Position numbers and translations under genes: made by a program. Under the pieces are notes generated by a model. That model saw nothing but the letters and a program-made list of their open reading frames with translations, was not told the origin of the DNA and searched no databases. Below, piece by piece: positions 6,933 through 10,079 of a DNA stretch of 10,079 bases (within the stretch, counting starts at the first letter, position 1; each line of letters opens with the position of its first letter). Origin of the DNA: JBFJVZ01 sp041623895 (lineage in GTDB: Bacteria; Planctomycetota; Planctomycetia; Pirellulales; Pirellulaceae); contig JBFJVZ010000300.1 of NCBI GenBank assembly GCA_041623895.1, positions 1-10,079 of the forward strand, written 5' to 3'.

Positions 6933-6952
6933 GATTGGTGTACGATTGAAAG
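6933..6952. promoter_or_regulatory. 20-bp divergent gap between hydrolase and thpR starts
   Basis: The two start codons are separated by only 20 bp, and both are supported by conserved N-terminal residues. This is too short for two conventional promoters plus leaders. The promoters must therefore lie inside the opposite coding sequence, or the mRNAs must be nearly leaderless. TACGAT at 6941-6946 is a -10-like hexamer placed so that transcription could begin near the thpR ATG. No matching -35 was found, so this is only suggestive. Confidence 0.3.
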
Positions 6953-7531
6953 ATGCAAACCATCCGATCCTTTATCGCCATTCCGCTCTCGGACAACGTT
7001 AGCCGAGGAACATCGCGACTGATTGGGCGTCTCCGTGAGACCGACGACGGCATCAAATGGGTGCCGGTCGACAATCTTCATCTGACGCTAAAGTTTTTGG
7101 GCGAAGTCGACAATACGCTGGTCCCCAAGATTTGCGAAGTGACGCGAGAAATCTGCGCCAGCTATGGGCCATTTGAGCTATCGTTCGCCGGTACTGGCGG
7201 GTTCCCGACATTAGAAAAGGCCCGTGTCTTGTGGGTCGGCATCCAAGACCCCAGCGGCGCGCTGGTAAAAATCGTCTCCGAGCTGGAAAAGCGATTCGCC
7301 GATTTGGGTTTCAAACCGGAACCACGAGACTACACGCCGCACTTGACGATCGGGCGAACCCGCGGCGGCGGCCGCCGCGCCAGCCCGGCGCTGATCGATC
7401 AATTAAAAGCAGAGCAGGGGATCGCGCTCGGAGAAATGCAAGTCGACAGCATCCACCTGATGGCCAGCTTCCTGGACAAAACAGGCCCCACCTACCAGGT
7501 CATGGACCGAATCGAACTGCTGTCCCGCTAA
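6953..7531 (+). CDS. thpR: RNA 2',3'-cyclic phosphodiesterase (2'-5' RNA ligase family)
   Basis: ThpR belongs to the 2H phosphoesterase superfamily. The known enzymes open 2',3'-cyclic phosphate RNA ends and can form 2'-5' RNA linkages in vitro; the physiological role is unclear. The protein is 192 residues, normal for the family. It has the two catalytic HxTx motifs, HLTL (43-46, within HLTLKFLGEV) and HLTI (130-133, within PHLTIGR), spaced as expected. The start MQTIRSFIAIPL matches the usual N-terminal strand, so the ATG at 6953 is well supported, with a weak GAAAG directly before it. It converges with the lipoprotein gene (65-nt gap) with no obvious terminator between. The stop is TAA. 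Confidence 0.95.
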   Translation: MQTIRSFIAIPLSDNVSRGTSRLIGRLRETDDGIKWVPVDNLHLTLKFLGEVDNTLVPKICEVTREICASYGPFELSFAGTGGFPTLEKARVLWVGIQDPSGALVKIVSELEKRFADLGFKPEPRDYTPHLTIGRTRGGGRRASPALIDQLKAEQGIALGEMQVDSIHLMASFLDKTGPTYQVMDRIELLSR

Positions 7532-7596
7532 AGCGCTCGATGGAGGTTGCGGTGCATGTCAAAGGTCCGGGTATTTCGTCATTGCTGAGCGGCAAC

Positions 7597-9828
7597 CTAT
7601 TCGGCGATCTCGAAGGGGATGCTGGCTTGGCCGTACTTTTTGCCGGCGACGTCTTCCATCGTTAACTGCAAGCGATAAGTTCCTGCCGGCAACTGCTTGG
7701 GCAAATGCATCTGATAGGCGATGAAGTAATCTCGCAAATACTTGCTGGCTACCTGACGATCGGCCGGCAAAGTTTGGCTGACGACTTTTTCGTTGGCCGC
7801 GTTGTAAACGTCGTAACTGCCTTGCAGATGCGTTTCAAATCCTTGCTCGACTTTGCTGACGCTGAAGTTATCGACCTCGCAGTACAAAATCACGGGCTGT
7901 CCGGCCTGGAAACGATTACCGGGAAACGTTTTCACCTGTCCGTATGCTTCGATCTCCGTGCAAAACGACAGTGATTTCACTTCCAGAGAATCGGTCGCGG
8001 CGGCCAGGTACTTGGTTGCTTCACGCAACTCGGGTAACGCAGATGAGAATCGACGGCCGGCCACAGGATGACCTTTGGGATCAATCATCTTCCACAGTCC
8101 GGCCAACTGATGATGTAAATACTTTTGTTCCTGCTGACTCAAGCCTTCCATTTTCTGGGCAGCTTTCTCCGGATTGCCCGCCAGCACCATCAAGTGACGT
8201 GCCATGATCAAACGGCGGCTACGCTCCGTGTCCGTTTCACCGATGCCCGGAGTCGTCAACCGTGTCAGCAGCGCGTCGTACAACTCTTGATCGGATAGGA
8301 ATTCCGGGCTTACCGGTGTAGGTGGACCTGGGGCGGCGCTATCGGATTGTTCGTTCGATTCAGCAGGCATCGTGATGGAATCGATCGCCGCCAGCGCTTC
8401 GTGCGGCGCCGGTGTCGCTAACGACAGCGGCGGCAGCGGTATTTCTAAGTCTGTGTTTTCGTCAGAGTTCGGTGGACCGGACGCACGAGCAACAGTGCCG
8501 TCCTCGTCGGATGTCGCGGAAACCGACCGCACTTGCTGGTCAGGCGCAGCCGCCGACAAAGCGGTTTGCACCACACTCGTTTCTAATCCTTCCGGTAACG
8601 TCAGCGGCTGCAGCAGCGGCTTGGTGACGGGCTCCGAGGGTTTGGCTTCAGCCACGGTTGTTTTCGATGCGTCGGGCGAGGTCACCGTTGGCATGCTTAC
8701 TTCGGGTGTCGCATCGGCTACCTGTGTCGTGCCAGCATTTTCGTTCGCGGACACAGCCGCGGCGACTTTTGTTTCGGGCGCTTCATTCGCTTCACTTTGA
8801 TCGGGCTCAGCGACCGGCGTCTGTTGAGCTTCTTCGGCGTGTTCGGCAAGCTGATCCGGATTCGGTGCTGCGGTGCTGTCCGTGGTCGCGACCTGCGACT
8901 TTGCCGAAAGGTCGGCGACGTGAACAACGTCCAGCTCATCGCCGATGGAAGCGGACGCGACTTGCGGATCGGACTGGCCAGTGGGTGATGTCTGCGGTGA
9001 CGACATCGCCAGTCGCTGTGGCGGAACCTTCGATTGTCGCTGTTTCGCAGCCGGCAAGTCGGGAAGATTCTGCAGCGAACGCGTGAGTGCTGAATCGAGC
9101 GAGTTTGGTTGCACCGTCTTATCAGCTTTCTTGGCCACCGCGGCCACAAATCGACGAATCGCCTGCTCTTGCACTTCGGGCGGACTGGCCGCGAAAGCGT
9201 CGACGACCTCGCCTTGAACACCGTTGTCTGATGTGAGCTTGGCGTCGACGACAGGTTCGTTACGAGCTTGCCGTGGATTGCTTGCTTTGGACGCCAAATC
9301 AACACGCTGCTTTGGCTTTGCGGATGCCGAAGGGTCGCTCTGAGGATTTTGGCCGCGATTAGCCGCCATCAAAGCCTCGACTGCGGCGGACCTGGCTGCC
9401 TCACGGTCGTTTGCTGTTTTCGTCGCTGGCTGCCTCGTGGGTTTCGACGCGGTCGGTTTCGCTGCCAGGGTGCCGACGGTTTCACTGCGGGATCGCAGTT
9501 CCGAGCGTCGCGTTGTCGCCGGCTTGGCGGCGGTTTGCGCCATCGCCGCTTCTTTGGCTTGGGATGTTTGCGCCTGACGCACCATATTCTGCGCACGTGA
9601 ATCGGTGTTGCCGCTATGACGCGGCCCGATGGCGGAGCGGGTGGTCGATTCGGTTGCCGTGTGGGCCGACGCCAGCCGTTGGGGAACGGGTTCCACTTCT
9701 GGCAGGTCCCCGCTTTGATCTGCAGTGACTTGCACCAAACCACCGGCGGGTTTTGAGCTTCGACAACCGATGGCGGCAATCAAAATGGCCAGCGTCAGAA
9801 TGATCGATGGATGGCGACAAGCGTGCAT
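7597..9828 (-). CDS. Large predicted lipoprotein with low-complexity linker
   Basis: I do not recognise a named family. With the start at ATG 9828 the product has 743 residues. The signal peptide is short, with a hydrophobic core (about 8-20) ending in IAAIGC, a plausible lipobox with Cys22 as the lipidated residue. Residues about 23-510 are rich in Ala, Ser, Thr, Gln, Pro and Glu with little predicted order, like a periplasm-spanning linker. From about 515 the protein becomes regular: a helical part (ELYDALL..., HLMVLAG...) and then, from about 617, a strand-rich C-terminus ending GTYRLQLTMEDVAGKKYG, which looks like an Ig-like beta-sandwich. I prefer 9828 over the in-frame ATG at 9855 because GAGG lies 5 nt before it (9834-9837). 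The stop is TAG. It probably sits on a membrane facing the periplasm; its function is unknown. Confidence 0.85.
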   Translation of the reverse strand: MHACRHPSIILTLAILIAAIGCRSSKPAGGLVQVTADQSGDLPEVEPVPQRLASAHTATESTTRSAIGPRHSGNTDSRAQNMVRQAQTSQAKEAAMAQTAAKPATTRRSELRSRSETVGTLAAKPTASKPTRQPATKTANDREAARSAAVEALMAANRGQNPQSDPSASAKPKQRVDLASKASNPRQARNEPVVDAKLTSDNGVQGEVVDAFAASPPEVQEQAIRRFVAAVAKKADKTVQPNSLDSALTRSLQNLPDLPAAKQRQSKVPPQRLAMSSPQTSPTGQSDPQVASASIGDELDVVHVADLSAKSQVATTDSTAAPNPDQLAEHAEEAQQTPVAEPDQSEANEAPETKVAAAVSANENAGTTQVADATPEVSMPTVTSPDASKTTVAEAKPSEPVTKPLLQPLTLPEGLETSVVQTALSAAAPDQQVRSVSATSDEDGTVARASGPPNSDENTDLEIPLPPLSLATPAPHEALAAIDSITMPAESNEQSDSAAPGPPTPVSPEFLSDQELYDALLTRLTTPGIGETDTERSRRLIMARHLMVLAGNPEKAAQKMEGLSQQEQKYLHHQLAGLWKMIDPKGHPVAGRRFSSALPELREATKYLAAATDSLEVKSLSFCTEIEAYGQVKTFPGNRFQAGQPVILYCEVDNFSVSKVEQGFETHLQGSYDVYNAANEKVVSQTLPADRQVASKYLRDYFIAYQMHLPKQLPAGTYRLQLTMEDVAGKKYGQASIPFEIAE

Positions 9829-10079
9829 CCGTGCCTCGCTTTTGCAAAAAAACATGCGGTGAATACGTGTGATGACGTCGCGTCCGGCGCCGTCAATGCG
9901 ATCCCAGCTTGGGAACCGCCAGGAACGTACGAAATGTGATTACGCCTTAGCAACGCCAAACCCCGATTTGCTGTCAGACCCCGTAGCGGCTTTGATCTTG
10001 GTGGATCTCACCATTTTTCGGTATTACTCGGATGTTTCACGCGAGAGATGTAGCGATGCAGGCCAGGACCTGTCCTGGC
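9829..10079. other. 5' flank of the lipoprotein gene to window end
   Basis: No gene is seen in these 251 nt. The region should hold the lipoprotein promoter. A TTGACG box on the minus strand (9891-9896) has no convincing -10 at proper spacing. A small palindrome TCCCA-GCT-TGGGA lies at 9902-9914. The repeat unit at 10060-10079 closes the window. Confidence 0.5.
10060..10079. repeat. Third copy of the GCCAGGAC-NN-GTCCTGGC unit, cut by window end
   Basis: Bases 10060-10079 match 17-36 at 19 of 20 positions; the single difference is in the 2-nt centre (CT instead of TT). The palindromic arms are 10062-10069 and 10072-10079. The window ends exactly at the end of this unit, so it cannot be seen whether an inverted partner follows as at 45-66. 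Confidence 0.8.

Noticed and set aside
9829..9855. Upstream ATG (9855) as the lipoprotein start
   Set aside because: It lacks a ribosome binding site and adds a charged, cysteine-containing stretch before the signal peptide; the ATG at 9828 has GAGG at good spacing.

Overview
The window looks like chromosomal DNA of a planctomycete, most likely a Rhodopirellula-like member of the Pirellulaceae. This is an inference from three things: moderate GC, a large low-complexity lipoprotein of a type I associate with planctomycetes, and short palindromic repeats between genes. No 16S rRNA or other taxonomic marker is present. There are no tRNA or rRNA genes, CRISPR arrays, transposases, integrases or phage genes.

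Layout from left to right. Positions 1-303 are non-coding and hold a perfect 22-bp inverted repeat (15-66), a second hairpin (182-209) and the intrinsic terminator of recA (235-276). recA (304-1452, minus) is followed by a 383-nt gap with several small palindromes. Upstream of recA on the same strand is a large SWIM-type SNF2 helicase (1836-5234, minus). Two degenerate direct copies of a ~33-nt element bracket this helicase gene. A structured 287-nt intergenic region leads to a small [2Fe-2S] ferredoxin (5522-5887, plus). The ferredoxin converges on a YheT-type alpha/beta hydrolase (5949-6932, minus). The hydrolase start lies only 20 bp from the divergent start of thpR, the 2'-5' RNA ligase / RNA cyclic phosphodiesterase (6953-7531, plus). 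thpR converges on a large predicted lipoprotein (7597-9828, minus). Its 5' flank runs to the window end, where another copy of the leftmost repeat unit begins (10060-10079).

Functionally this is mostly a housekeeping neighbourhood. recA and the SNF2 ATPase both act on DNA or nucleoprotein and are in tandem, but the long gap and the separate recA ribosome binding site argue against a tight operon. The other genes are small single-gene units in alternating orientation with no obvious shared pathway. I found no convincing new multi-gene system. The most interesting signals are the palindromic repeat families, the paired element around the helicase gene and the very tight divergent gene pair.
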